Position numbers and translations under genes: made by a program. A DNA stretch of 17,721 bases from assembly GCA_017353855.1 (NCBI GenBank), contig JAFMSA010000022.1, positions 1-17,721 of the forward strand, written 5' to 3'. Within the stretch, counting starts at the first letter, position 1; each line of letters starts with the position of its first letter. Shown here in pieces: positions 1 through 7,035 of this stretch. Origin of the DNA: Alphaproteobacteria bacterium. Lineage in GTDB: Bacteria > Pseudomonadota > Alphaproteobacteria > ATCC43930 > CGMCC-115725. The notes under the pieces are model-generated. The model did no database searches. It saw only the letters and a program-made list of their open reading frames with translations, and had not been told where the DNA came from.

Positions 1-283
1 TGTCGCCGCGGCGGGACACAGTGTACTTTTCCTGAGCCTTTACAACAAATGCGTCTGATCGCTTGTCTCGACCGTCCGGCATATCCAAGAGCCGAATGCC
101 CGACATTGCACGCGGAACGGGATACCCGCTGTTCGTCCGCCGCGATGCTGCCGGTTGCCGTAGGTCAATGGCTGAAATGGGGGCGGCCTCCGCCGAACCG
201 GGCAGGCGGAACCGGCCGATGCGGCGGATGCCGACGTCGTGTGGTGAAACTCGGCCGAACCGATCGGATCGATCAAATACCAC
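1..283 (-). CDS. possible hypothetical protein, cut off by the left edge
   Basis: A reading frame without stops runs on the minus strand from a GTG at 281-283 to the left end of the window (94 codons, C-terminus outside). The GTG is preceded by AGAGAGGA about five bases upstream, a good ribosome-binding site, and lies some 48 bp downstream of the stop of the TPR gene on the same strand, so the two could share a transcript. The peptide begins MVFDRSDRFGRVSPHDVG and the last visible part reads AQEKYTVSRRGD. It is basic, with no domain I recognise and no membrane segment. Its third-position GC is only moderate and other frames are also open here, for example a competing minus frame starting with TTG at 315, so this is a weak call resting mainly on the RBS and the uninterrupted frame. 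Confidence 0.3.
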   Translation of the reverse strand, partial: MVFDRSDRFGRVSPHDVGIRRIGRFRLPGSAEAAPISAIDLRQPAASRRTNSGYPVPRAMSGIRLLDMPDGRDKRSDAFVVKAQEKYTVSRRGD

Positions 284-331
284 ACTGATCCTCTCTGGAT
301 CCGGTAATTAGCCAACTTCGGCTATGCACCT

Positions 332-1636
332 TCAGTGCACCCCGGCAAGTCCCGCGACCGGAATGCCGGAAGCGCCCGGCCTTCGCGCGCTGATCAAACG
401 CCGCGCTTCCTCCAGCCGATCGGCATTGAGATAGGCTCTCAACAACGTGAACTCCATCAGATCGTGCTGCGCGCGGCTGCCGCCAATGCGTTCGTTTTCT
501 CCTGCGAGCGGGGCGAAGGCCTCGATCGCCGCGGAAAAATCCCCGTGTTCGAAGGCCGCGAAGCCGCGCGCCAGGGCGGGAAGATAGGAGCCGGACGGGT
601 AGCGCCCGTCGCGCGCCAGCTCCTCGATCTGGCGGGCACGGCAGTCGAGCGTGGCGCCGCCCCGCATCACGGCCTGGGCCAAAATGACGTGCAGGTCGGC
701 GAGCCCGCTGCCCGGCCGCGGCAATGCGCTGTTCGCGTAACCATACAATGCGCGCCACGCCGCAGCGTCGCGCGGCTGGCCGGCGAGTTCGGACCGCCAC
801 AAAAAAGCCGCCCCATCCGACACTTTCTGTTGCGGACCGCCGCTGTGCCGGTCGAGCGCGATGGCGTCCCGATACAACCGCAACGCCTTTGTCCAGTCGC
901 CGGCCTGGATTTCGCAGAGCGCGAGATGCCAGCTCAGATGCCCATAGAAGAAGCCCTCGCGCGGATAGGTGGCGAGCCACGTGGAGAGGAAAGTGCGGGC
1001 AGCGTCGAGTTCGCCGCTCTCGTAGCAGACATGGGCGAAGCCATGCGCGCCATGCGCGTTGTTCGGGTTGGCGGCCAGGGACTGCTCGATCTTCGCCCGG
1101 GCCGCCGCGAGCTGCCCGTCCTCGGACAGGCCCATAGCATGATAGGAAAGGAACCAAAAATCGTCGCCGTAATGCGGGGCGAGGCTGTCCATCAGTGCCG
1201 CGATCTGGTGCTTCTGTCCAATGCGACCGGAGCTGCCGATCAGGCCATTGGGGTTCGCGGCACTGGCGAGGACGAGGGCATCGCGCGGCCATTCCGCCAG
1301 ATGTGTGTACAAGGCCGCGATCGCGGTGTCGGTCCGACCCGCGAACACAAGGTGGAAGAAAGCGATGTGACTCGCCTCGCGCTCGGATGGACCGGCGGCT
1401 GCGTCGTTGGCTGCCGCCAGGGCCGCGCGGGCCGCGGCGACGTTGCCTTCTCGCATCAGCACTTGGGCTTTGCCGGCGTAGGCAAGGGCAAAGCCGGGGT
1501 CGGCGGCTATAGCGCGGTCATAGGCCCGCAGCGCGCCGGGATAGAGCGTCAGCGCCAGATCGCAGCCCTCGACGTAGGCGTCGCGCGCGCCGGCGGACGT
1601 GGTGGACAGGGAAAGCCCGTAACCGTCTGTCAGCAT
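332..1636 (-). CDS. tetratricopeptide repeat protein, TTC38-like
   Basis: About 434 residues, rich in alanine-spaced helix pairs typical of TPR proteins: GALRAYDRAIAADPGFALAY, then AKIEQSLAANPNNAHGAHG and further helix-turn-helix units to the C-terminus. The stretch with FLSYHAMGLSEDGQL, AHGFAHVCYESGEL and FFYGHLSWHLAL resembles the TTC38 family (bacterial and eukaryotic homologues of TPR protein 38). These are soluble repeat proteins of unclear biochemical role, probably a protein-protein scaffold. No signal peptide or membrane helix is seen. I prefer the ATG at 1634-1636 because GAGGG lies about eight bases upstream and the product then starts MLTDGYGLSLSTTSAGARDAYV, as such proteins usually do; an ATG ten codons earlier (1666) with a weaker AGGG is possible. 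The long plus-strand frame over the same bases is a shadow. The family call is from memory of motifs, not a search. Confidence 0.85.
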   Translation of the reverse strand: MLTDGYGLSLSTTSAGARDAYVEGCDLALTLYPGALRAYDRAIAADPGFALAYAGKAQVLMREGNVAAARAALAAANDAAAGPSEREASHIAFFHLVFAGRTDTAIAALYTHLAEWPRDALVLASAANPNGLIGSSGRIGQKHQIAALMDSLAPHYGDDFWFLSYHAMGLSEDGQLAAARAKIEQSLAANPNNAHGAHGFAHVCYESGELDAARTFLSTWLATYPREGFFYGHLSWHLALCEIQAGDWTKALRLYRDAIALDRHSGGPQQKVSDGAAFLWRSELAGQPRDAAAWRALYGYANSALPRPGSGLADLHVILAQAVMRGGATLDCRARQIEELARDGRYPSGSYLPALARGFAAFEHGDFSAAIEAFAPLAGENERIGGSRAQHDLMEFTLLRAYLNADRLEEARRLISARRPGASGIPVAGLAGVH

Positions 1637-1666
1637 GAGAAGCCCTCGCCGCCGATGTTCGCGCAT

Positions 1667-2064
1667 TATTTACCCTGACCGAGGCTAGGAGGGTACCGCG
1701 ATCGCTGCCGGTTTGCTGTCCTGGCCGCACAGCCCCCGCTCGTGCGTCAGGTGGCGCAGGCCGGCGATCGGCCACTCGCAGCGCCTGTGGCGCCCTCCGG
1801 TGCTGGCGCGATGGTCTGCGCTTGCGATGGGACGCGCCGTCGAACGCGACAGCGCTCTTGGATTGTCCAGGACGCCGGCTGGCCGCCAGCGGTTGTGTAG
1901 AAGCGCCCGTGCCGAAGCATCACGCCGCTCGGTCTCGAGCGGCTGGACAACCTATCGAACGGGCGCTGTGCCCCGAAAGCTGTCATGCGCTCCGTGAGTC
2001 GCTGGGAGGCGCTCGGCCGTATTCAATCGCGCAGGGATCGAGGCGAGCTATGGAAGGTCGCTGA
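1667..2064. other. intergenic stretch, no supported gene
   Basis: About 400 bp between the TPR gene and the transporter, both on the minus strand. Short frames are open on both strands, as expected at this GC content, but none has a good ribosome-binding site, a recognisable domain or a convincing composition. I see no clear intrinsic terminator for the transporter and no convincing sigma-70 promoter for the TPR gene. Confidence 0.5.
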
Positions 2065-3138
2065 TCATCCCACGCCCGCGAGCCGGTAGCGCAGGAAATC
2101 GTCAAACGACGGCGGCAGGTCCAGCAGCTTCGTCAGCTCGCCGGTGTCGAGCGAGACAAGAATCGATCCCAGCACCGCCGTGAAGGCGCCGAGGAGAACA
2201 GCGGCATTCATGACCTCAAATTCGCGGTTGATGCATTGCGATAGGAACAGCCGGAAGACCAGAGAGAGCTGGAGGATCGGGGTCACTACCATCAGCGGCG
2301 CCACGGCAAGCGAGGCGTAGACGAAGGCCTGGGAAACGGCGACCAGCACCGCTGAGACGAGAAACCACGGCAGGTTCTCCGGGCTTGTGCTCCTGATGTC
2401 GCGCCAGGAGCCGGGCTTGAGCAGGATCAGGGCAAAGAAGAGCGTCGCCGCCGCATAGGCGAGGCAACCCGCTGCTGTGGTGCTGGCTCCGGGTGCGTCC
2501 AGGAAGGCCTGGCGGGCCATCAGGGGCGAGGCGCCGTAGCATAGTGCCGCACCAAGTGCGAAGAGGTAGCCAGTGACGACGTGCGGCCGGAAAGCCGGTT
2601 CGGGCGCCGCGGACGGGCGTCGCGGCGACGACAAACCCGCCATGCGCGCCGGCACCGGCCGCGATGTCGCGGCCGAGGCTCTCTTGCTGCTCTTGCCAGC
2701 CTTGCTCTGGGTGACGAAGGACCCGCCCAACATCAATACCGAGCCGATGAGCTGCAACACGGTGAATTTCTCGTGCAGCGTCGCCACCGCCAGCATCATG
2801 GCGACGGGCACCTGCAGCTGGACCACCGGGGCGGCCAGGTTCACGCCCATCAGCTGGTTGGATTTGTAGTTGCAGTAGCGGCCAAACACGAAATGCACGA
2901 TGCCCTGCCCCGCCAGCCAGGCAAGCGCTGCCGCAGGGAACATCACGAGTTGGGCGAGCTGGCCGAAGACGCCGGTCAGGACCAGGAAGGAGAAGCCCCC
3001 GATCGGCACGGTCATCGCCATGCCCTGCAGCACGCTGCCTGTCACCACCCCGCGCCGGAACGCGACGTTGTTGAGCGCAAACGTGAACGCGCCAAGTGCG
3101 GCGTAAAGAACACCGAGCAAGAAAAGTCCCTCCGACAT
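2065..3138 (-). CDS. EamA/DMT-family transporter
   Basis: A 357-residue polytopic inner-membrane protein of the drug/metabolite transporter type with two EamA-like halves. The first half (about residues 1-143) opens with LFLLGVLYAALGAFTFALNN and ends LIGSVLMLGGSFVTQ. The second (about 188-335) runs from VVTGYLFALGAALCYGASPL to AVLLGAFTAVLGSILVSL. Both show the small-residue-rich helices and the closing 'GxxLxxxG' type helix usual for the family. Between them is a hydrophilic, basic Ser/Arg/Pro/Ala linker of about 44 residues (144-187), longer than usual. A short tail (DLPPSFDDFLRYRLAG) follows the last helix. The substrate cannot be told from sequence. The ATG at 3136-3138 gives MSEGLFLLG, directly before helix 1, but has no strong Shine-Dalgarno; a GTG ten codons upstream (3166-3168) has GGAG and GAGGG before it and is the alternative start. 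The gene stands alone. Confidence 0.88.
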   Translation of the reverse strand: MSEGLFLLGVLYAALGAFTFALNNVAFRRGVVTGSVLQGMAMTVPIGGFSFLVLTGVFGQLAQLVMFPAAALAWLAGQGIVHFVFGRYCNYKSNQLMGVNLAAPVVQLQVPVAMMLAVATLHEKFTVLQLIGSVLMLGGSFVTQSKAGKSSKRASAATSRPVPARMAGLSSPRRPSAAPEPAFRPHVVTGYLFALGAALCYGASPLMARQAFLDAPGASTTAAGCLAYAAATLFFALILLKPGSWRDIRSTSPENLPWFLVSAVLVAVSQAFVYASLAVAPLMVVTPILQLSLVFRLFLSQCINREFEVMNAAVLLGAFTAVLGSILVSLDTGELTKLLDLPPSFDDFLRYRLAGVG

Positions 3139-3325
3139 CGTCGACCGACGCCGCGGCGAAATCGGCACCGCCCTCGTCGCTCCCGTCCGCTATCCACAAT
3201 ACCGGAAAGCGGGACCTGTCTGCTTGTCGTCTTGCTGCGCCCGATCTGCAGACAGCGGGTAAAGCCGCTGTAGCGCTTTACGGCCTGGCTTCGTTCAGTG
3301 GCGAACACAGCCCGCGTACGCTCAC

Positions 3326-3350
3326 TAGCTTAGCTTAGCGTAGCTAGCTA
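3326..3350. repeat. 5-bp tandem repeat (TAGCT/TAGCG)
   Basis: Consecutive pentamers TAGCT, TAGCT, TAGCG, TAGCT, followed by AGCTA, so the last ten bases are the self-complementary TAGCTAGCTA. The tract is clearly AT-richer than the surrounding DNA. It lies about 190 bp upstream of the DMT transporter and inside the candidate small RNA. Function unknown. Confidence 0.75.
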
Positions 3351-3390
3351 AATCGGCGTAACGACTGCGATGTCTGACCGCAAACAGCTG

Positions 3391-3414
3391 CCAGGCCCTT
3401 CGCTTGGTTTTTTT
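3391..3414 (+). terminator. Rho-independent terminator
   Basis: CCAGGC (3391-3396), loop CCTTC, GCTTGG (3402-3407), then seven T residues (3408-3414). The stem is six pairs with one G-U. This is the best intrinsic terminator in the window, on the plus strand, with no plus-strand gene in front of it. Confidence 0.6.
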
Positions 3415-4148
3415 GTCATCGTGATCCGGCGAACGACCGCGTGGAACGGTGAGCGGCAGGACGCCGATCGCGCGAGCGCAAAATAAAGCGAACTGACGTC
3501 CGCGGTTCGCCTGGATCGCGAATTGTCCTGGTGCACATTGGTTCTTGCACGCCGGCACAGCACCGAACCGACATTATGCGAGGTGCGCACGGTGCCACGT
3601 CAGGACGATCGTCTCTTGAGACCAACATGGAGACCGGCACCGGTTGCGGCAGCTTCGGCGAGGCCGCCGTCTCTTGCGCACGCAAGCATCCCCACGCCAT
3701 GCAACGACGCGTCCGCGAGGCGGCTTGCGAGGCGACGATCATTCCAAATCGTCTGATATGGCGTGCGGCGCCGCATCCACCTCGGCCATGCGCGCAGTCG
3801 TGCCGAAAGCGGCGACATGTGATTGCGAGCCTTCGTGAAGCAGGTCGAGCCCGCAAGTCCGCAGCCAGACGGCGACCTCGCGGGATCGGCAGTTCGGCAG
3901 AGAGGGGCGTGCGTTTCAATTTCAACGCGCCCGGCGCCAGCGCCGGGCTCTCGGTCGCTCAAAGGCTGGCAACGGCAGCAGGATTTCCGCCGGGCTGTTC
4001 AGGGCGCGGCGGGTCGTCGTGAAGGTCCGGGTCGATAAGCTCAATCCCGGCGCGGCACGCCCGGCCCTAAGCTAGCGGGCCACGCCACCCAAGGCGCAGA
4101 GTGCACCTCCGCTACCTGGAGCGGCGATATGCCTGCCCGACTCGAGAA
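3415..4148. other. gene-poor stretch, possibly with decayed coding remnants
   Basis: Several frames are open on both strands, but none has a ribosome-binding site plus a recognisable product. The least unlikely coding trace is on the minus strand at 3739-3915: a frame bounded by stops, with no start codon at its head, reading ...REVAVWLRTCGLDLLHEGS... and ending AISDDLE, with GC-rich third positions. It could be the tail of a degraded gene; I cannot name a family. Nothing else of note is seen up to the metallophosphoesterase stop. Confidence 0.4.
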
Positions 4149-5138
4149 CTAAAACCCGCAGCGTAGCGTGTGAAGGGTGATTTCCGGAGGACAGTTCAGC
4201 CGGACCGGAACGATACTGGAGCCGACGCCGACCGACGTGTACCCGACCATCTCGTGATATCGCCACGCTCCGGACCCCATGCGTCGCGGCAGCACCGAGT
4301 CGAGTGTGATCGGGATGGCGCCGGGCAGGCAGAGTTGGCCACCATGAGTATGCCCGCTCAGCAGCAGATCGAAACCTGCGTGCGCGGCTTGCCGATAAAT
4401 TTCCGGAGTGTGCGACAGTAAAATGGAGAATTCCGAGACGGGAACCCGCGAGACCGCCTTTTCAATATTATCCACTCTATAGAAGTGAGCATCGTCGATG
4501 CCGACGAGATGAATACGCTCGGCGCCGCCGATGAGCTCCTCAGACTCGTTGAGCAGCATGCGGATGCCCATGTCCTCGAGCGCGGGGACCATACGGATCG
4601 TGTCATGGTTTCCCAAGACGCCGAACACCGGCTCAGAAAGATGCGCGCGCACCCGCTCCAGGCCCGCAATCGCCGCATCGAACGGGCCAAAGGTTCTTCC
4701 GCGATAGTCACCGGTCAAAACACACACGTCATACCTAACCGACGGGAGCAACCCCACTAACCGCTCCATCGCTGCCTGGCTGATGTCGACGTGCAGATCG
4801 CTCAGATGAAGGATCGTGAAACCATCAAACGACGCCGGCAAAGTGGGGAACCAGATTTCATGGCGCCGTATCTGTACATTCCGGGCATTTTTGCGGGCTC
4901 GCCAATAGAGGCCGGTCGCTTTGAGCGTCGTTCTGACGATCCAGGGGCTCTGGTACCAGTTCTCCGGATGAAAGTAGTTGAGCCCTTGCCCAAAGACTTG
5001 GCCTTCGTGGTCGGCCTCTATACCGAGGCGTTGTCTGGCGTGCAGCCGGCCGAGACGATCTTCCAGCCTTTCGAGAACGTGCTGGTTGACTGACGAGACA
5101 GTGCGACGTGGTGGTTTTTCAGCGAGCTGAAGATCCAT
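4149..5138 (-). CDS. calcineurin-like metallophosphoesterase
   Basis: A 329-residue protein with all the metal-binding motifs of the calcineurin-like phosphoesterase fold, in order: DLH in LSDLHVD (D114, H116), GD in LTGDYRG (D144), GNHD (N177, H178), H243 in LLSHTPE, and GHTH in LLSGHTHGGQL (H263, H265). These coordinate the two metal ions that catalyse phosphoester hydrolysis. The overall motif spacing resembles YkuE-type enzymes, some of which act on lipid-linked or cell-envelope phosphoesters; the real substrate is not visible. The first ~100 residues are a family-specific extension without a membrane helix or signal peptide, which differs from many YkuE relatives. The ATG at 5136-5138 is chosen because GGGGGAG lies five bases upstream; a longer frame up to 5315 has low-quality N-terminal sequence. 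Single gene, divergent from the tRNA. Confidence 0.92.
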   Translation of the reverse strand: MDLQLAEKPPRRTVSSVNQHVLERLEDRLGRLHARQRLGIEADHEGQVFGQGLNYFHPENWYQSPWIVRTTLKATGLYWRARKNARNVQIRRHEIWFPTLPASFDGFTILHLSDLHVDISQAAMERLVGLLPSVRYDVCVLTGDYRGRTFGPFDAAIAGLERVRAHLSEPVFGVLGNHDTIRMVPALEDMGIRMLLNESEELIGGAERIHLVGIDDAHFYRVDNIEKAVSRVPVSEFSILLSHTPEIYRQAAHAGFDLLLSGHTHGGQLCLPGAIPITLDSVLPRRMGSGAWRYHEMVGYTSVGVGSSIVPVRLNCPPEITLHTLRCGF

Positions 5139-5309
5139 TTGCTCCCCCGGCGCATCTGCATGCGCCCACCGAGGCGCGACCCGCGGGCCCGATCCCAGCG
5201 CGGAATCGGACCGAAAATTGCGGCGAATGCAAGGCAAGGGCGTTAAATCTTGGCAGGTCGCCAGCTGTGAATGGCGGCGCAAGCGATTCTCGGCACGAAC
5301 GCAACCTCC

Positions 5310-5338
5310 TTGCATCGGCGGCTTTGAGGCTGTATCCC
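5310..5338 (+). promoter_or_regulatory. possible promoter of tRNA-Arg
   Basis: TTGCAT (5310-5315) and TATCCC (5333-5338) are separated by 17 bp and lie about 33 bp before the tRNA. The -35 is fair and the -10 poor (three of six consensus bases), so this is only a candidate. Confidence 0.25.
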
Positions 5339-5371
5339 ACCCTTCGGCGCTTTTGCACGACTAATGAGCCG

Positions 5372-5448
<77 letters not shown>

Positions 5449-5686
5449 GCTGTTCCATCAGTTTTCCAATCACTTATCCTGACCAAAGCGAACCGGCCGC
5501 AACCGAACCGGAACAACCGCGTGAAACACGATTTAGTGGCATCTTCGCGGCATCCGAATCGCGGACGTTCCCGGTGTGAGCCGGCGCCGGAAGGTCGATC
5601 CCCGCGTGCTGTGGTTGCCGGGGTTCGGTCCGGAGGCGCCTCCCGGGCCGGCGTAGCCAATCTTCTCCGGGCGCCCCGGACCGACC
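5449..5686. other. intergenic segment between tRNA-Arg and decayed module gene
   Basis: No supported gene. In the frame of the downstream module array there is a TAG at 5654-5656 and no ATG, GTG or TTG between it and the first module. Open frames on either strand here give arginine- and proline-rich products without motifs. Confidence 0.5.
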
Positions 5687-5689
5687 CTG

Positions 5690-6310
5690 ATCGACCTCAC
5701 CGGGCAACGCTTCGGCAAGCTCGTCGTCATAGCCCGCGCCGGTTCGCAGAAACGCGATGCAACATGGCATTGCCTCTGCGATTGCGCTACCCGGCGAATC
5801 GTCCGCGGCCATTCGTTGCGCGTGCCCGGTAGCACGCGGTCCTGCGGCTGTTTGCAAAATCAGCCGAGCACCAAGGCGTTCGATCTGACCGGCGAGCGTT
5901 TCGGCCGTCTGACCGTTCTCGCGCGTGACGGTCACCGCGGTGGCAAGGTGAGCTGGCGGTATCAGCGCGACTGCGGCCGAATCGTCACGCTCGCTGGTCC
6001 CGCGCTCTATCGCCGCGGGAACCGCAGGGCGCTGTCCTGCGGCTGCACCAAGGGAACGCGTGCCGGAAGCAAGGTCGTCGACCTGACCGGCCGGCGCCGT
6101 TCACGTCGACGCGCAGGCCGGGCTGGTAGGTCGGTCCCATGTCGGCCCCAGGCATGCGATGAAGCCGCCGGGCCGCGCGGCCCATTCCGGCGCCAGGCGT
6201 ATTCCGCGGCCGCCATAGTCCGGCCCGGCTTCGTGCAGCGCTTCGGGCGGCTCGTCGTCCTCGAGCGGGACGGGCGCCTCGGCGTCGAGGTCGCGGGGCG
6301 ATGCCTGTGC
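5690..6310 (+). repeat. three tandem copies of a ~62-codon module
   Basis: Module starts are at 5690, 5879 and 6077, at distances of 189 and 198 bp. The conserved core is DLTG-x-RFG-(K/R)-L-x-V-(I/L)-x-R-(A/D)-G at the head and SCGC at the tail. Copies are diverged in DNA (not recent duplications), and the third is interrupted between DLTG and RFGRL. Confidence 0.65.
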
Positions 6311-6403
6311 CACTGGCCCTACGTTTCAAACGAGTATACCGGATTGGGCGCGGAACAGTGCACGAGCAAAGGATGGATGAGCGCCGGCATGTCCGCGCGT
6401 GCG

Positions 6404-6444
6404 GGCACGCCGAACCGAGCGACGTCGCGGCAACTCGGCGTGCC
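6404..6444. repeat. 10-bp perfect inverted repeat
   Basis: GGCACGCCGA (6404-6413) and TCGGCGTGCC (6435-6444) are exact inverted copies around 21 bp, whose centre holds the 8-bp palindrome CGACGTCG (6420-6427). It lies in the decayed end of the module gene. It may be a cruciform or a remnant of a mobile-element end. Confidence 0.6.
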
Positions 6445-6465
6445 TGAATTGGGCTCTCAAACATC

Positions 6466-6501
6466 TCGGTCGGGAACTGACCGATGCGGCGCAACAGCCG
6501 C
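6466..6501 (-). terminator. possible terminator of the hydrolase-CarS pair
   Basis: Two adjacent hairpins lie about 42 bp past the CarS-like stop: GCGGC/GCCGC (6486-6501) and TCGGTC/GACCGA (6466-6484). There is no good U-tract behind them on the minus strand, only ATGTTTG, so the role is uncertain. Confidence 0.3.
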
Positions 6502-6542
6502 AAAACCCTCAACAAGACCTCGGTGGGGGTAATTCATGATCC

Positions 6543-7031
6543 TTAATACGGACGGTCGCGCAGGCGCCAAGCGTAGAGCAGGCGGGAAATCAATACCCCC
6601 CCGATCAGGAACATCGCAACACACACAGCGATGTCGGCGAGCGTCAGCGAGAGCAGGCTGCGGCACGCGAGCAGCGGAAAGAGCGATTCCGGAACCTGGT
6701 CGAGACCGCTTGCTCGGCTGCTCGACGGCCGGTTGAGGCGGCGCTTGACAAAGCTGGAGACAAGATCGCCCGCCATCGCGAAGCTGCCGATGACCAAACC
6801 GTCTTGCCAACGCAGGCCGATCACCGGTGCGCCCGCGGTCGTAACGAGCACGGCCAGCACCACACCGCGTATTGTTTTGGAGCGGCCGAACAACGGCCGG
6901 CCGTCAGGAAATGTGAGGTTCCCGTCAACCGGATAAGAATAACGCGCGCCCAGTAGTTTCGTGGCGATGACCGGGGTCCCGTTAGCCAGCATCAGTAAGC
7001 CCAGCAGCTGCAGGATCACGACCGGTTGCAT
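6543..7031 (-). CDS. CDP-archaeol synthase-like (CarS/DUF46) membrane protein
   Basis: A 162-residue integral membrane protein with the signature of the CarS family. N-terminal helix 1 ends in LANGTPVIATKLLG, followed by the polar block YPVDGNLTFPDGRPLFGRSKTIRG (in two pieces: YPVDGNLTFPDGRP, then LFGRSKTIRG; about residues 33-56), then helices, then MAGDLVSSFVKRRLNRP (86-102) and LDQVPESLFPLL (110-121), and two closing helices. In archaea CarS activates unsaturated archaetidic acid with CTP to CDP-archaeol, and is distantly related to bacterial CdsA. Bacterial members exist, and their substrate, probably a phospholipid-type phosphate, is not settled. The ATG at 7029-7031 follows the stop of the hydrolase gene after only four bases (TGA TCGC ATG), with no strong RBS of its own, so translation is probably coupled. 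The neighbour is a lipase-like lipoprotein, which fits a lipid-related role (inference). Confidence 0.85.
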   Translation of the reverse strand: MQPVVILQLLGLLMLANGTPVIATKLLGARYSYPVDGNLTFPDGRPLFGRSKTIRGVVLAVLVTTAGAPVIGLRWQDGLVIGSFAMAGDLVSSFVKRRLNRPSSSRASGLDQVPESLFPLLACRSLLSLTLADIAVCVAMFLIGGVLISRLLYAWRLRDRPY

Positions 7032-7035
7032 GCGA

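Larger units (their letters stand above)
3280..3414 (+). ncRNA. candidate small RNA ending in an intrinsic terminator
   Basis: No protein gene lies upstream on the plus strand, yet 3391-3414 is a good Rho-independent terminator. Before it lie two foldable segments: a hairpin at 3287-3312 (GGCT and GTTC pairing with GAAC and AGCC around an internal loop) and one at 3330-3351 (TTAGCT pairing with AGCTAA). Together they could form a structured transcript of some 130 nt. The 5' end given is a guess from the first hairpin, and I found no convincing promoter. It could instead be the tail of a lost gene. Confidence 0.25.
5687..6532 (+). pseudogene. decayed multi-module protein (DLTGxRFGRL...CxC...SCGC modules)
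   Basis: One continuous frame (first in-frame stop TAA 6530-6532) holds repeated modules of the kind found in phage and mobile-element proteins, often beside HNH or AP2 domains. Copy 1 (5690-5875) is IDLTGQRFGKLVVIARAG..., then HCLCDC and RSCGCL, so its presumed zinc-binding cysteines are present. Copy 2 (5876-6073) keeps DLTGERFGRLTVLARDG and LSCGC, but the first cysteine pair has become RYQRDC. Copy 3 (from 6074) is VVDLTG, then an unrelated ~141-bp segment, then QRFGRLVVLERDG and RCLCH, after which similarity ends. There is no ATG, GTG or TTG before the middle of copy 1 (first TTG at 5816), so the array cannot be translated whole unless CTG at 5687 is used. A stop precedes it at 5654. I read this as a relic of a mobile-element gene next to tRNA-Arg. 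Function of the modules is uncertain; DNA binding is plausible. Confidence 0.55.

Noticed and set aside
335..1678. Long plus-strand frame (447 codons)
   Set aside because: It is the antisense of the TPR gene, arises from GC-rich third positions, and has no domain.
2216..3273. Alternative frames within the DMT transporter on both strands
   Set aside because: They lack hydrophobic helices or domains, while the chosen frame has two clear EamA halves.
3531..4022. Plus-strand frame of 163 codons in the gene-poor stretch
   Set aside because: No ribosome-binding site or domain, Arg/Ala-rich composition, and competing open frames on the other strand.
5139..5315. Longer N-terminus of the metallophosphoesterase
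   Set aside because: The Arg/Pro-rich extension lacks family similarity and the ATG at 5138 has a strong ribosome-binding site.
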